A stretch of 35,375 nt of DNA from Desulfobacterales bacterium (GTDB lineage: Bacteria > Desulfobacterota > Desulfobacteria > Desulfobacterales > JAHEIW01): assembly GCA_020348305.1 (NCBI GenBank), contig CP070746.1, forward strand, positions 499,610 through 534,984. The letters are read 5' to 3'. Each line of letters starts with the position of its first letter. The first letter of the stretch is position 1. The position numbers and the translations under genes were made by a program. Of this stretch, positions 1 to 7,781 are shown piece by piece. The notes beneath the pieces were generated by a model. That model was given only the letters and a program-made list of their open reading frames with translations, did not search any database and had not been told where the DNA came from.

Positions 1-2
1 CT

Positions 3-269
3 CGAACCCTGATGGGAAATCCAGATCTATTACTTGTAGACGAGCCCACCGAAGGTCTGGCTCCGGTTTTAGTCGAGGAAGTTCGCGATATGCTGGAGGA
101 AATCAACAACGCGGGAGTGTCGATCCTTTTGGTCGAGCACAACCTCAAAGTTGCCCTTTCGCTGGCAAACCGCGTTTATCTGATGGGTAAGGCCCATCTT
201 GGTTTTACTGGCACAGTGGAAGAACTTGAGGCCCAGTCGGATATGCGGACGAAGTATTTGGAAGTGTAG
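3..269 (+). CDS. livF: LIV-type ABC transporter ATP-binding protein LivF, C-terminal part
   Basis: This is the C-terminal ~89 residues of an ABC ATPase cut by the window edge; the frame is open to base 3, so the ATG at 12 is internal. The Walker B and D-loop stretch LLLVDEPTEGLAP is visible, followed by the switch histidine in LLVEHN and a C-terminal tail ending KYLEV. The TEGLAP wording is characteristic of LivF, the second ATPase of branched-chain amino acid (HAAT) importers. In the family it powers uptake with LivG, LivH, LivM and a periplasmic binding protein, which would lie upstream of the window. It runs in the same direction as the acyl-CoA synthetase that follows after 210 bases, so the unseen transporter may import that enzyme's substrate (inference). 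Confidence 0.93.
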   Translation, partial: RTLMGNPDLLLVDEPTEGLAPVLVEEVRDMLEEINNAGVSILLVEHNLKVALSLANRVYLMGKAHLGFTGTVEELEAQSDMRTKYLEV

Positions 270-360
270 CTGGTTTCTGGCTTCCGGCAGCTAGTCACTG
301 GTACCAGGGTACTGGATAAAACAAGGTTCACGGCACAAGGCGCAGGGCGCAAGGCGAAAA
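270..360. repeat. Heptad-periodic intergenic array
   Basis: Starting directly after the livF stop codon, the sequence can be cut into 13 consecutive 7-base units in one register. The first seven resemble CTGGNTN (starts 270, 277, 284, 291, 298, 305, 312). Units at 333, 340, 347 and 354 resemble GCGCAAG and sit in the same register (63 bases = 9 units from 270). Units are degenerate but the spacing is exact. No gene is apparent here. The function is unknown. Confidence 0.6.
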
Positions 361-426
361 AAATGAAGATGATCTAAAGAAGTCTGAAAGATTGGGATTA
401 GGACTTAGATATTTGTTTCTGGTTGA

Positions 427-450
427 GGATTAAAATTTTTACTTTAATCC
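427..450. promoter_or_regulatory. Inverted repeat upstream of acyl-CoA synthetase
   Basis: GGATTAAA at 427-434 and TTTAATCC at 443-450 form a perfect 8-bp inverted repeat with an 8-base spacer, ending 29 bases before the start codon at 480. It could be an operator or a leader hairpin. No regulator gene next to it supports either reading. Confidence 0.3.
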
Positions 451-479
451 GAAATCAGCAATCGAGAGGAGGGTGTTTT

Positions 480-2351
480 ATGGGTGAGCTTAAAATCAAA
501 GACGCAGCGGATATTGAAGCGTTTGAAAAAGTCCCTATTGAAGAACGATTGGAAGTATTTAACACCTACGAGATGCTTAAAAAAGGCGCATCAATCAACC
601 CCGATGCCACGGCTATCAGCTTTTTTCTAACCGGTGATACCTATGATCAACCGATGCAAATCAGTTACCGGGATTTTATGGCTCAGATTCATCGCACGGC
701 CAATCTCTTTTACGATTTGGGTATTGGACCAACGGATGTCATTACCTATCTGCTTCCCAACTTACCGCAAACGCATTATGTTCTCTGGGGCGGTGAAGCG
801 GCCGGAATCGTCAATCCGATAAATCCACTGCTGGAAGCTTCCACCATTGCGGAAATATGCCGATCGGCAGGCACAAAAGTGTTGGTGAGCCTGGGTGAGT
901 TTCCGGGTTCGGATCTCTGGGAGAAAGCAGTGGCTGTGCGCAAAGAATTGCCTGCGCTCAAAGCCGTCGTTCGGGTAGCCGGCCCCAGTGATGAAAAAGA
1001 AGGAATTTACGGCTTTGATGAAGTGCTTGGCAATTACAACGGGGAGAAACTGGATTCCAACCGGGTGATCGATCCCCAGGATATTTGCTCAATGTACCAC
1101 ACCGGTGGAACCACCGGAACACCTAAAATTGCCCCGCATACCCATTTCAACGAGGTCGCCATGGCTTACATGATTATTTCGGCAGCTGAATTGAACACGG
1201 GGGAAATTACCCTGTGCGGCCTGCCTCTTTTTCATGTCAACGGTACCACGGTGACCGGTTCGGCGCCCTTTTCCATTGGCGCGCATGTGGTGCTTCTTGG
1301 CCCCAGGGGGTATCGAGATCCTTCTGTGATGGAAAATTTTTACAAAATTGTGCAACATTACCAGGCTGTCACGTTCTCATGCGTGCCAACCGTACTTTCG
1401 GTACTGTTGGATATTCCCAAAGGAGAGGCGGACATCTCTTCGCTGCGCTATGCTATTTGCGGAGCTGCGCCATTGTCGGTTGAACTTTTCAAGCGCTTTG
1501 AAGAACACTGCGGAATGAGAATTTTAGAAGGTTACGGACTGACTGAGGGCACCTGCGGCTCATCCTTTAACCCCTACCACGGGGAGCGGAAAGTGGGCTC
1601 CATTGGTCTGCGCCTGCCGTATCAGCAGATGAAAATCTTCATGATCGATGAAGAAGGTCAATTTGTTCGCGAGGCCGAAACCGATGAAATCGGTTCTGTC
1701 TGCATTGCAGGACCCAATGTCTTTGCCGGTTACCTTGATGAAGCCCATAACCGCGGAATCTGGGCGAAGGAAGGGTGGTTAAATACCGGAGATCTGGGGC
1801 GACAGGATACCGACGGGTATTTTTGGCTGACAGGGCGTACAAAAGAACTGATTATTCGGGGCGGTCATAACATTGATCCTGCAGTCATTGAAGATCCTTT
1901 ATACAGAATCGATGGCGTACAGGTGGCGGCTGCCGTGGGACGTCCCGATCCCCATGCCGGAGAAGTACCGGTAGCCTACGTGCAACTCCAGGAAGGTGCC
2001 GATCTTAAACCCGAAAAAATCCTTGAGCTCTTGCAGAAAGAAATCGGTGAACGGGCGGCTATTCCCAAAGAAGTAACGATCATTGATGAAGTGCCGCTGA
2101 CGCCCGTGGGCAAGATTTTCAAACCGGCGCTGCGCTGGAATGCCATCCAAAAAGTCTATCAGGCAGAGCTTGAAGCCCTTGGCGATTTGGCCGAATCTGT
2201 AAAGGTGGCGGTTAGCGAGGATAAAGTCCACGGATCCTTGGCTGCCATTACCATAAAAGCTGCTCAACAGGCGACTGAAGATCAAATTAAAGGTAAGGTA
2301 AACGAAATTTTGGCGCGGTATACGGTGAAGTATACTGTAGAAGTAATTTGA
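480..2351 (+). CDS. Acyl-CoA synthetase (AMP-binding, ANL superfamily)
   Basis: An adenylate-forming ligase of 623 residues, which activates a carboxylic acid with ATP to an acyl-AMP and then an acyl-CoA. Visible motifs are the P-loop TGGTTGTPK (about residue 210), GYGLTEGT (about 350), GWLNTGDLG with the hinge GRTKELIIRGG (about 430-460), and the C-terminal catalytic lysine in PVGKIFK (about 545). The ATG at 480 is chosen because a GAGAGGAGGG ribosome binding site ends 6 bases before it; an in-frame upstream start at 423 has no such site and adds unrelated residues. The protein is longer than a typical FadD and resembles the ~630-residue AMP-binding group. It lies between livF and an SDR/amidase set, so its acid may be imported by the LIV system. 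The substrate is not predictable. Confidence 0.93.
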   Translation: MGELKIKDAADIEAFEKVPIEERLEVFNTYEMLKKGASINPDATAISFFLTGDTYDQPMQISYRDFMAQIHRTANLFYDLGIGPTDVITYLLPNLPQTHYVLWGGEAAGIVNPINPLLEASTIAEICRSAGTKVLVSLGEFPGSDLWEKAVAVRKELPALKAVVRVAGPSDEKEGIYGFDEVLGNYNGEKLDSNRVIDPQDICSMYHTGGTTGTPKIAPHTHFNEVAMAYMIISAAELNTGEITLCGLPLFHVNGTTVTGSAPFSIGAHVVLLGPRGYRDPSVMENFYKIVQHYQAVTFSCVPTVLSVLLDIPKGEADISSLRYAICGAAPLSVELFKRFEEHCGMRILEGYGLTEGTCGSSFNPYHGERKVGSIGLRLPYQQMKIFMIDEEGQFVREAETDEIGSVCIAGPNVFAGYLDEAHNRGIWAKEGWLNTGDLGRQDTDGYFWLTGRTKELIIRGGHNIDPAVIEDPLYRIDGVQVAAAVGRPDPHAGEVPVAYVQLQEGADLKPEKILELLQKEIGERAAIPKEVTIIDEVPLTPVGKIFKPALRWNAIQKVYQAELEALGDLAESVKVAVSEDKVHGSLAAITIKAAQQATEDQIKGKVNEILARYTVKYTVEVI

Positions 2352-2361
2352 TAAATGAAGA

Positions 2362-2389
2362 AGTGTTGAGTGTTTGCTATTTGGTGTTT
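2362..2389. repeat. Short heptad-periodic tract
   Basis: Four consecutive 7-base units resembling NGTGTTT start at 2362, 2369, 2376 and 2383, about 10 bases after the acyl-CoA synthetase stop codon; weaker units may continue to about 2410. It is the same kind of degenerate, exactly spaced array as at 270-360 and 30551-30606, but with another phrase. Confidence 0.4.
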
Positions 2390-2520
2390 AGCAGGTGTTA
2401 ATTATTTAGTGCAACACAGGAGTATAAAGGGAACAATCACTTATCATAGATTAATTTTATTTTTCAAACAAATAACCAGTAGCTGACTGAAACAGCAGGA
2501 AGGAGAAAGGACTATTAGAC

Positions 2521-3285
2521 ATGGCAGGGAGACATGACTTTAGTAATAAAGTGGCTATCGTGACCGGTGGCGGCAGAGGCATTGGCAGGGCCATTGCGCT
2601 GGGGCTGGCCGAGTGCGGGGCAAAATTGGTATTGGCTTCCAGAACCCACGAAGAACTTGATAAGGTGGTCAATGAAATCAAGGAAAATGGTGGCGAAGCC
2701 ACTGCTGTGGTGACCGATTTAATGGTGAGCGAACAAATCGATAAGCTGGTGGAGACCGCCATGCAAACCTATGATCGTGTGGATATCCTGATTAACAATT
2801 CCGCCAGAAGCTTTATGCGGCCGCTGATGGAGCTCAGAGAAGATGGCTGGGACAAGATTTTTGGTGTCAACTGTAAAGCAGTGTTCCTGCTGAGCCGAGC
2901 AGTGGCTAAAATCATGTCGGATCTCGGCGGAGGTAGAATCGTCAACATTACAACGGTCGGCGCGGTTCGCGGTGGTGCCGGAATGGGAGTTTATCACGCC
3001 AGCAAAGCTGCGCTTTCGATGCTGACCAAGTGTATGGCGGTTGAATGGGCACCGCTGAATATCAATGTGAATGCGGTTGGTCCGGGGTTGACTAAAACGG
3101 CCTTCAGTCAGCCGATATGGTCCAATCCGGAGGTTGAACAAATGATGGCCGGCAGAATTCCCAAAGGCAGACTGGCAGAGCCTGAAGAAGTTGTGGGTGC
3201 TGTGCTTTTCCTCTGCTCGGAAGACTCCAATTACATTACCGGTGGGACGATATACGTGGATGGAGGGAGTCTGGCAAACTATTGA
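2521..3285 (+). CDS. SDR-family NAD(P)-dependent oxidoreductase
   Basis: A 254-residue short-chain dehydrogenase/reductase of the classical FabG-like group. The nucleotide-binding motif TGGGRGIG is at 15-22, the NNSA structural motif replaces the usual NNAG at about 90, and the active-site YHASK places the catalytic Tyr at 158 and Lys at 162. The position of the catalytic serine, 13 residues before the Tyr, is Thr145 in the NITTVG stretch. Thr is rare here and might lower or alter activity. The C-terminus ends in the usual YVDGG motif. A strong purine-rich ribosome binding site (AGGAAGGAGAAAGG) precedes the ATG. Its place between a CoA ligase and an amidase suggests a keto/hydroxy-acyl step in the same catabolic route (inference). 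Confidence 0.93.
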   Translation: MAGRHDFSNKVAIVTGGGRGIGRAIALGLAECGAKLVLASRTHEELDKVVNEIKENGGEATAVVTDLMVSEQIDKLVETAMQTYDRVDILINNSARSFMRPLMELREDGWDKIFGVNCKAVFLLSRAVAKIMSDLGGGRIVNITTVGAVRGGAGMGVYHASKAALSMLTKCMAVEWAPLNINVNAVGPGLTKTAFSQPIWSNPEVEQMMAGRIPKGRLAEPEEVVGAVLFLCSEDSNYITGGTIYVDGGSLANY

Positions 3286-3396
3286 ACTCGGATTTGGGCA
3301 TCTGCCCTACTAAACTCAGCAACCGACTCATAAAATTCCAATACTCCACTGACAGCATTCATCAGAATTATGAAATAAATAGAATAGGAAATAAAG

Positions 3397-4809
3397 ATGA
3401 TATTTGATGATCTTGCCTGGTTGGATGCTACGGCTCAGGCGGAATTGGTGCGAAAAAAAGAGGTCAAGCCGATTGAGCTGGTGGAAGCCGCCATTGAGCG
3501 CATTGAGCGGTTAAACCCAACGCTGAATGCGGTGGTTACTCCCATGTACGATCTGGCCCGTGAAGCGGCGACAGGAAAGTTGCCTGAAGGACCTTTTAGC
3601 GGAGTTCCGTATTTATTAAAAGATATTTTAGCTGCTTATGCCGGTGTAAAAATGACTCTGGGGTCTAAAGTCCTGCAAAATTTTGTGCCCGATCAAGACA
3701 GCGAGCTTGTTGCACGGCTGAAGCGCGCAGGGTTGATCATTATCGGAAAGACCAATGTGCCGGAGTTTGGCATACTTCCAACCACCGAGCCGCATCTTTT
3801 CGGTCCCAGTTGCAATCCCTGGAATACTGAGCGCACCACCGGCGGTTCAAGCGGCGGGTCGGCAGCGGCCGTCGCCTCCGGCATCATCCCCATGGCCCAT
3901 GCCAACGACGGCGGCGGATCTATTCGGATCCCCGCTTCGTGCTGCGGGGGTTTTGGTCTCATGCCTACCCGGGCGCGCAACCCCTTAGGCCCTAATTTTG
4001 GTGATCTCATCAGTGGACTGATAATTGAACATGCCATTACCCGCTCGGTGAGAGATAGTGCTGCTTTGCTGGACGCCACGTCCGGACCGGATATTGGCGA
4101 TCCGTACTGGGCACCCCCGCCAAAACGGCCATTTCTTCAGGAAGTCGGGGAAGATCCCGGCAAACTTCGAATTGCTTTTACCACAAAAGCATTTACCGGC
4201 GTAGATATACATTCGGACTGCATCCAGGCCGTTCACGATGCGGCGAATCTGTGCGCCGAGCTCGGTCATGCGATGGAGGAGGTCGCTCCTGAGTTAGATG
4301 GAGAGCTGATATTGAAAGCCTTTACTGCCTTATGGTCGTCAGGTACTGCATCGACGCTCAAATTTTTGAGTGCATCTAAAGACCAGGTGGAACCACTCAC
4401 CTGGGCAATATATGAAATGGGGAGCAGTTATAGTGCACCGGATTACCTTCTTGCATTACAAACGGTTCAATGGATCTCCCGCCAGATTGCCAGATTCTTT
4501 TGCGATTATGATGTGTTGCTTACGCCGACACTGGCGGAACCGCCCGTGCCGCTCGGAACGTTTGATTCACCGCCCGATGATCCCCTGAAAGGATTTCATC
4601 GCGCAACTGAATTTGTGCCCTTTACGCCAATTTGCAACATGACCGGTCAACCGGCAATGTCGGTCCCTCTCTACTGGAATTCCGATGGACTTCCTATCGG
4701 CACACACTTCATTGGAAAATTTGGTGATGAAGCCACCCTTTTCAGCCTTGCCGCTCAACTTGAGCAAGCTCGACCTTGGGCAGATCGTAAGCCCCCGGTG
4801 TCCGTTTGA
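3397..4809 (+). CDS. Amidase-signature family hydrolase
   Basis: A 470-residue amidase-signature enzyme, which hydrolyses C-N amide bonds with a Ser-cisSer-Lys triad. The triad can be placed: Lys75 in LLKDI, Ser151 in [10 protein letters not shown] and the nucleophile Ser175 in [10 protein letters not shown]. The signature region is complete and the length is normal for free amidases, as opposed to GatA, which would come with gatB and gatC. The sequence style resembles 6-aminohexanoate-cyclic-dimer hydrolase-like amidases, but that specificity is only a guess. There is no signal peptide, so it should act in the cytoplasm. The ribosome binding site is AGGAAATAAAG before the ATG. It is followed after 47 bases by the ferredoxin-nitroreductase and probably cotranscribed with it. 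Confidence 0.93.
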   Translation: MIFDDLAWLDATAQAELVRKKEVKPIELVEAAIERIERLNPTLNAVVTPMYDLAREAATGKLPEGPFSGVPYLLKDILAAYAGVKMTLGSKVLQNFVPDQDSELVARLKRAGLIIIGKTNVPEFGILPTTEPHLFGPSCNPWNTERTTGGSSGGSAAAVASGIIPMAHANDGGGSIRIPASCCGGFGLMPTRARNPLGPNFGDLISGLIIEHAITRSVRDSAALLDATSGPDIGDPYWAPPPKRPFLQEVGEDPGKLRIAFTTKAFTGVDIHSDCIQAVHDAANLCAELGHAMEEVAPELDGELILKAFTALWSSGTASTLKFLSASKDQVEPLTWAIYEMGSSYSAPDYLLALQTVQWISRQIARFFCDYDVLLTPTLAEPPVPLGTFDSPPDDPLKGFHRATEFVPFTPICNMTGQPAMSVPLYWNSDGLPIGTHFIGKFGDEATLFSLAAQLEQARPWADRKPPVSV

Positions 4810-4856
4810 TCATTCATCGTATTGCAGGGGTCTCTCGACTCATAAAGGAGGCTAGG

Positions 4857-5681
4857 ATGGTTCCTTTCTCAGTTGATCCAGAAAAGTGTAAAAACGACGG
4901 CATCTGTGTAAAAGCGTGTCCGACACAGATTATTCAGATGAAATCCCCCGAGGGGATTCCGGTTCCAACTGAGGACTTTGAGGAGCATTGCCTGGCATGC
5001 GGACACTGCGTGGCGGCCTGTCCCACTGGCGCGTTTAGTCTTGACTGGCTCAGCTCGGAGGAGTGCCCCCCTATTGAAAGAGAGCTGGTGTTGAGCCCGG
5101 AACAAGCGGAGCAGTTTCTGCGCTCACGTCGATCGATTCGCAATTTCAATGACACGCCGGTTGAACGACCTCTTTTGGGAAAGCTTTTAGAGATCGCCTG
5201 CTACGCACCATCGGCGAAAAACAACCAGCCGTGGCACTGGACCGTGGTGGAAGAGCCGGCCAAAGTAAAGCAATGCGCATCTTTTGTGATCGATTGGATG
5301 CGGTCTGTCATTAAGAAAACCCCCACCATTGCTGAAAGCAGGGGATTTGTTCGCGTTGTGGCTGCCTGGGATAGCGGTGAAGAGCGGATCTGCAGGGGCG
5401 CTCCACACGTTATTGTTGCGCATGCAGAGAAAAACTACGGTTTTGGCGCTGAGGACTGTGCGCTGGCATTGAGCTATCTCGAATTATTCGCTCATGCAAT
5501 TGGATTAGGGGCTTGTTGGGGCGGTTATTTTTATTCTGCGACCAACAGCTACCCACCGCTGTTCAAAGCCCTTGGACTTCCTAAGGATCATCGTGCATTT
5601 GGAGCAATGATGGTCGGCTATCCCCAACTTAACTATTGTCGTATACCGTTGCGGTACCCTCCGCGGGTTACATGGATATGA
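4857..5681 (+). CDS. Nitroreductase family protein with N-terminal ferredoxin domain
   Basis: A 274-residue fusion of a small iron-sulfur domain (about 1-65) and an FMN-binding nitroreductase domain (about 85-274). The second cluster motif is complete, CLACGHCVAACP. The first reads CKNDGICVKACP, with Asp where the second Cys would be, as in some ferredoxins that use an Asp ligand or a three-iron cluster. The nitroreductase part starts with RSRRSIRNF and has the FMN-contacting PSAKNNQPWHW stretch. The ATG at 4857 is chosen because AAAGGAGG (4844-4851) lies 5 bases before it; an upstream in-frame start at 4806 has no such site and would overlap the amidase. The family reduces nitro groups, quinones or activated double bonds. 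Here the electrons could come from a ferredoxin pool. Confidence 0.93.
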   Translation: MVPFSVDPEKCKNDGICVKACPTQIIQMKSPEGIPVPTEDFEEHCLACGHCVAACPTGAFSLDWLSSEECPPIERELVLSPEQAEQFLRSRRSIRNFNDTPVERPLLGKLLEIACYAPSAKNNQPWHWTVVEEPAKVKQCASFVIDWMRSVIKKTPTIAESRGFVRVVAAWDSGEERICRGAPHVIVAHAEKNYGFGAEDCALALSYLELFAHAIGLGACWGGYFYSATNSYPPLFKALGLPKDHRAFGAMMVGYPQLNYCRIPLRYPPRVTWI

Positions 5682-5691
5682 TGGTATAGGT

Positions 5692-5789
5692 TTAGCCGGT
5701 TTGCCAGTTGGCCTGTTTGGCCAGTTAAAAAGGGAATTCTTTCTAATTTAAACCGGCTAACGGGTCAAGAGGCTCAACGGGCCAACCTG
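5692..5789. repeat. Inverted octad/nonad array between convergent genes
   Basis: The left half holds tandem 8-base units of the form GCCNGTTN (GCCGGTTT 5695, GCCAGTTG 5703, GCCTGTTT 5711). The right half holds the same phrase in reverse orientation, in 8-9-base steps (AAACCGGC 5750, TAACGGG 5758, TCAAGAGGC 5765, TCAACGGGC 5774). TTAGCCGGTTT (5692-5702) and AAACCGGCTAA (5750-5760) are perfect 11-bp inverted repeats. TGGCC/GGCCA (5709-5723) adds a small inner hairpin. It sits between the ends of two convergent genes, so it might also act as a bidirectional terminator. The element at 32549-32672 uses the same phrase. Confidence 0.65.
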
Positions 5790-5860
5790 TGATCATGTGA
5801 GCATTTTGCGCCGGTTTACAAAGCAGCATTTAGGAGTTAGATGGGGTTTTGAAACCAGTT

Positions 5861-6967
5861 CTACTTTCTTTTCTCCCTTTCTTCGGTTACACAATAGATG
5901 CCATCACCCTTCATTGCCGGTTTAAAACACATGTTATCGGAAACACACGCGGCTTTTTGCAGATCGCCGGATTTCCAACGCTTGATCAAATCCGGTTCCC
6001 GGACAAACGGACGGCTCATGGAAATATAGTCGGCGACGCCTTGCTCCACGAGGCGTTCAGCCACCTGATAGGATCGGTTTCCACCCACTAAAATCAACGG
6101 AACATCGATCTGACTTTTAAATGCTTTGGCTTCCTTCTGAAAGTACGCTTCTTTGTCTTCGGATTTAATACCCATTCGGCTTGGATTCAGTTTTCCGCCG
6201 GTTAAAACCCCACCGCTTAACTCGATAGCATCAATTCCTGCGTTCGCCAGCATTTGCGCGGCTTGAAGAGAATCTTGAAGGTCCAAGCCATTTTCAATGA
6301 AATCCTGACAATTCATTTTTATCAAGACAGGGTAATTCTTCCCCACAGTTTGTCTAATAAGTTTCACGACTTCTACATGTAGCCTTGCCCGATTTTGGAT
6401 GTCACCGCCGTATTTATCGTTGCGCTGATTGAAGACCGGTGAGAGAAACTGACTGGGAAGGTATCCGTGAGCCGAATGAATTTGAACGCCGTCAAAACCG
6501 GCGTCTTTGGCCCTTTTAGCGCCGACTTCAAATGCCCTGATAACGTGCTGGATGTCATCCACAGTCATTTCTTTGCGCGGTGATTTGGCTATGCCTTCCA
6601 CCTTTGAAGGTGCCATGGGGGTTTGTCCGGTCAGTTTGGGATAGGAAAAAAATCCGCCATGGGAAAGCTGCATCACAATTTTTCCGCCGTTTTCGTGAAC
6701 CGCATCGGTCATGTCTTTAAGACCCGGGATCAGTTCGTCTTTATCAACACCCAGTTGCCAGGGAGTTGCCTGTCCCTCCTTCTGAACATAGGCGTGGCTG
6801 CTGACAATCAGACCCACACCGCCTTTTGCTAAGTTGGCCATCAGATCAATCAGTTTGGGTGTGCATGCGCCATCATCGGTGGCCATGCCCTCCCAGGTTG
6901 CCGATCGAACGAACCGATTCGACACGGTCATTCCGTTAATAGTCGTTTGTTCGAATAGTTTGCTCAT
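5861..6967 (-). CDS. NADH:flavin oxidoreductase, Old Yellow Enzyme family
   Basis: A 368-residue single-domain FMN enzyme of the Old Yellow Enzyme family, which reduces activated C=C bonds such as enones or enoates with NAD(P)H. The N-terminal TTINGMTVSNRFVRSAT is the usual start of the FMN barrel. HSAHGYLPSQFLSP followed by NQRNDKYGG is the substrate- and FMN-binding signature, and MSRPFVREPDL lies in the last barrel strand. The C-terminus keeps cysteines (CVSDNMCF and GIYC) as in short clostridial/delta-type members, and there is no dienoyl-CoA-reductase second domain. It is a lone minus-strand gene whose 3' end faces the ferredoxin-nitroreductase. Its ribosome binding site is weak (GGGAAC region). 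The shared upstream gap holds a palindrome that might control it. Confidence 0.93.
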   Translation of the reverse strand: MSKLFEQTTINGMTVSNRFVRSATWEGMATDDGACTPKLIDLMANLAKGGVGLIVSSHAYVQKEGQATPWQLGVDKDELIPGLKDMTDAVHENGGKIVMQLSHGGFFSYPKLTGQTPMAPSKVEGIAKSPRKEMTVDDIQHVIRAFEVGAKRAKDAGFDGVQIHSAHGYLPSQFLSPVFNQRNDKYGGDIQNRARLHVEVVKLIRQTVGKNYPVLIKMNCQDFIENGLDLQDSLQAAQMLANAGIDAIELSGGVLTGGKLNPSRMGIKSEDKEAYFQKEAKAFKSQIDVPLILVGGNRSYQVAERLVEQGVADYISMSRPFVREPDLIKRWKSGDLQKAACVSDNMCFKPAMKGDGIYCVTEEREKRK

Positions 6968-7099
6968 TTCACTCTGTTCCCACTATATTTTTTAAACCTG
7001 TATATTACCAACAACCATTTTTTGCAATATATCGAAAATGGAAACGTTTTATTTAACTGACGGGTGCTTAGTATGAAAACCCATCTGCAATCAGCGGTC

Positions 7100-7115
7100 T
7101 GTTCCGAACGGAACA
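7100..7115. promoter_or_regulatory. 16-bp palindromic operator candidate
   Basis: TGTTCCGAACGGAACA is a perfect palindrome with no spacer. It lies about 135 bases upstream of the minus-strand flavin oxidoreductase start and 50 bases upstream of a plus-strand promoter candidate. TTCC...GGAA dyads of this size are typical of operators for IclR-type dimers, and an IclR-type stub gene lies 330 bases downstream. The link is inference. A weaker relative, TTCCGAATAGGAA, occurs at 7658-7670. Confidence 0.5.
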
Positions 7116-7164
7116 AGCTGTTCAGGGTGATTGGTTGCCTCAAAATTATCCCCCCAAAATGCTC

Positions 7165-7193
7165 TTGACATAATATAAAAGTTAGTTTAATAT
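7165..7193 (+). promoter_or_regulatory. Sigma70-type promoter candidate
   Basis: A perfect -35 box TTGACA (7165-7170) is separated by 17 bases from TAATAT (7188-7193), a 4/6 match to the -10 consensus. Transcription would start near 7200 and give a leader of about 240 bases before the IclR stub at 7442. It may now serve the downstream ABC importer operon. Confidence 0.45.
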
Positions 7194-7441
7194 ACAAAGC
7201 CTTTTTAATATTACATATAATTTCAACTAGTTATGTTACTAATCATTTTATAATCCTCTTTGTAAATTCTGCAAGCATCACAAATAGAACAAAATTTTCC
7301 AGATTAAGTATTTGTTTTCTTACATAATAAAACCAGATAAAAATATGAAACTAATACCCTCCGCTCGTCTATATGATTCGAATGATTTGTTTCAGTCTGA
7401 ATGGATATAATTAATCTATTGATAGGAGAAGGATCAATTCT

Positions 7442-7667
7442 GTGGCATCTAAGTCTTACATTATCAATTCAGTTCTGCGGGCTGCGAAGATCCTTGAATG
7501 TTTTTCTTTTGAAAACCCGGTACTTGCGAACAGCCAGCTCTCTAAAATGTTCGGTTTGAATAAAAGCCCTGTCACCAGACCGCTTTATTCCTTAGAGGAT
7601 GCCGGATTTCTGCGCAGGGACAAAAAAGACTAACAAATACAGCCTTACTTCAGACTATTCCGAATAG
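7442..7667 (+). pseudogene. IclR-type regulator remnant, DNA-binding domain only
   Basis: GTG at 7442, preceded by AGGAGAAGG, opens a 63-codon frame reading SVLRAAKILECFS, then SQLSKMFGLNKSPVTRPLYS and EDAGFLRRD. This is the winged helix-turn-helix start of IclR-family regulators. The frame stops at 7631-7633 just after an A6 run (7622-7627). Dropping one A moves reading into the next frame, which continues the family pattern (KTNKYSLTSDYSE) until a TAG at 7665-7667. The ~180-residue effector-binding domain is absent. So the gene has an indel in the A run and a deletion of its 3' part. It lies just upstream of the CUT2 importer, which it probably once controlled. A functional HTH-only peptide cannot be excluded but is less likely. 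Confidence 0.75.
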
Positions 7668-7781
7668 GAAATTCATAGGCCATCAAATATGAAGGCCGTG
7701 TTCAACGGTGAAAGGGGGTGAGCTTTAAAATCTGGCGAATCAATATCTAAAACCGATGATTTTTAGAAAGGAGGAGCTAAA

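Larger units (their letters stand above)
6968..7441. other. AT-rich divergent intergenic region
   Basis: This 474-base gap separates the divergent flavin oxidoreductase and IclR-stub genes. It holds a 16-bp perfect palindrome (7100-7115) and a plus-strand promoter-like pair (7165-7193). The rest is AT-rich, and I see no convincing coding frame or RNA gene in it. Confidence 0.6.
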
